A stretch of DNA of 6,510 bases from an uncultured Actinomycetes bacterium (lineage in GTDB: Bacteria > Actinomycetota > Actinomycetes > Nanopelagicales > Nanopelagicaceae). The position numbers and the translations under genes were made by a program. The DNA is taken from NCBI GenBank assembly GCA_937860175.1, contig CALMBJ010000054.1, positions 1-6,510 on the forward strand. Direction: 5' to 3'. Position 1 is the stretch's first letter. Each line of letters opens with the position of its first letter. The notes beneath the pieces were generated by a model, which was not told the origin of the DNA, searched no databases, and was given only the letters and a program-made list of their open reading frames with translations. Shown here piece by piece: positions 6,410 to 6,510 of the stretch.

Positions 6410-6510
6410 ATGAAAAAGCTCAATAACTTCATCAATGGTAAGTCGGTCGATTCAACTTCGGGTGAAACCACAACGCTGGTTAATCCTGCAACTGGGCAGC
6501 CCTTTGCAAC
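6410..6510 (+). CDS. Aldehyde dehydrogenase family protein, N-terminal fragment (runs off window)
   Basis: Only the first 33 codons lie in the window. The translation MKKLNNFINGKSVDSTSG followed by TLVNPATGQPFA has the typical beginning of NAD(P)-dependent aldehyde dehydrogenases: the short strand with a 'FINGK' motif, then 'NPATG', where the Rossmann domain begins. This opening is common in aminobutyraldehyde and betaine-aldehyde dehydrogenases, but substrate cannot be assigned without the catalytic Cys/Glu region downstream. The start is the first ATG, supported by a candidate -10 box seven bases upstream. It lies 44 bases after rlmN and is unrelated in function, so it probably starts a new transcription unit. 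Confidence 0.82.
   Translation, partial: MKKLNNFINGKSVDSTSGETTTLVNPATGQPFA

Overview
The window looks like an ordinary chromosomal segment of an actinobacterium with moderate GC and short intergenic gaps. The order xerC / polyprenol-phosphate mannosyltransferase / rpsB-tsf-pyrH-frr-cdsA-rlmN, together with actinobacterial-type proteins in mid-GC DNA, suggests a streamlined freshwater lineage such as the acI group (Nanopelagicales). This taxonomic call is inference from protein character and gene order, not from a search. All genes are on the + strand. There is no sign of a CRISPR array, insertion sequence, prophage, tRNA or rRNA.

Layout. Positions 1-453 hold the 3' part of a XerC-type tyrosine recombinase, which overlaps by ATGA (450-453) a DPM1/Ppm1-type glycosyltransferase (450-1142). 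A 215-base gap (1143-1357) follows; it contains a candidate promoter and an unusually hairpin-rich leader for rpsB. Then come rpsB (S2, 1358-2161), tsf (EF-Ts, 2163-2993, TTG start one base after the rpsB stop), pyrH (UMP kinase, 3056-3778), frr (ribosome recycling factor, 3819-4382), cdsA (CDP-diglyceride synthase, 4393-5238) and rlmN (23S rRNA/tRNA m2A methyltransferase, 5235-6365, ATGA overlap with cdsA). After 44 bases an aldehyde dehydrogenase gene begins at 6410 and runs off the window; its start looks leaderless.

Functional logic. rpsB to rlmN is the widespread bacterial translation/UMP/phospholipid cluster: S2 and EF-Ts serve the ribosome and EF-Tu, PyrH makes UDP for RNA, CTP and sugar-nucleotide synthesis, Frr recycles ribosomes, CdsA makes CDP-diacylglycerol for phospholipids, and RlmN modifies rRNA and tRNA. 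Overlaps and short gaps suggest one long transcript, with possible internal initiation or processing in the 62-base tsf-pyrH gap. The mannosyltransferase makes the lipid-linked mannose donor for envelope glycosylation and is probably transcribed with xerC.

The most notable non-coding signal is the rpsB leader: by eye it folds into five consecutive stem-loops (two closed by GAAA, one by UUCG), starts about where a TAGGAT -10 box would place the transcript start, and ends in a 12-bp hairpin two bases before the Shine-Dalgarno sequence. It is a good candidate for an autoregulatory ribosomal-protein leader. I see no previously undescribed multi-gene system here; the coding content is housekeeping.
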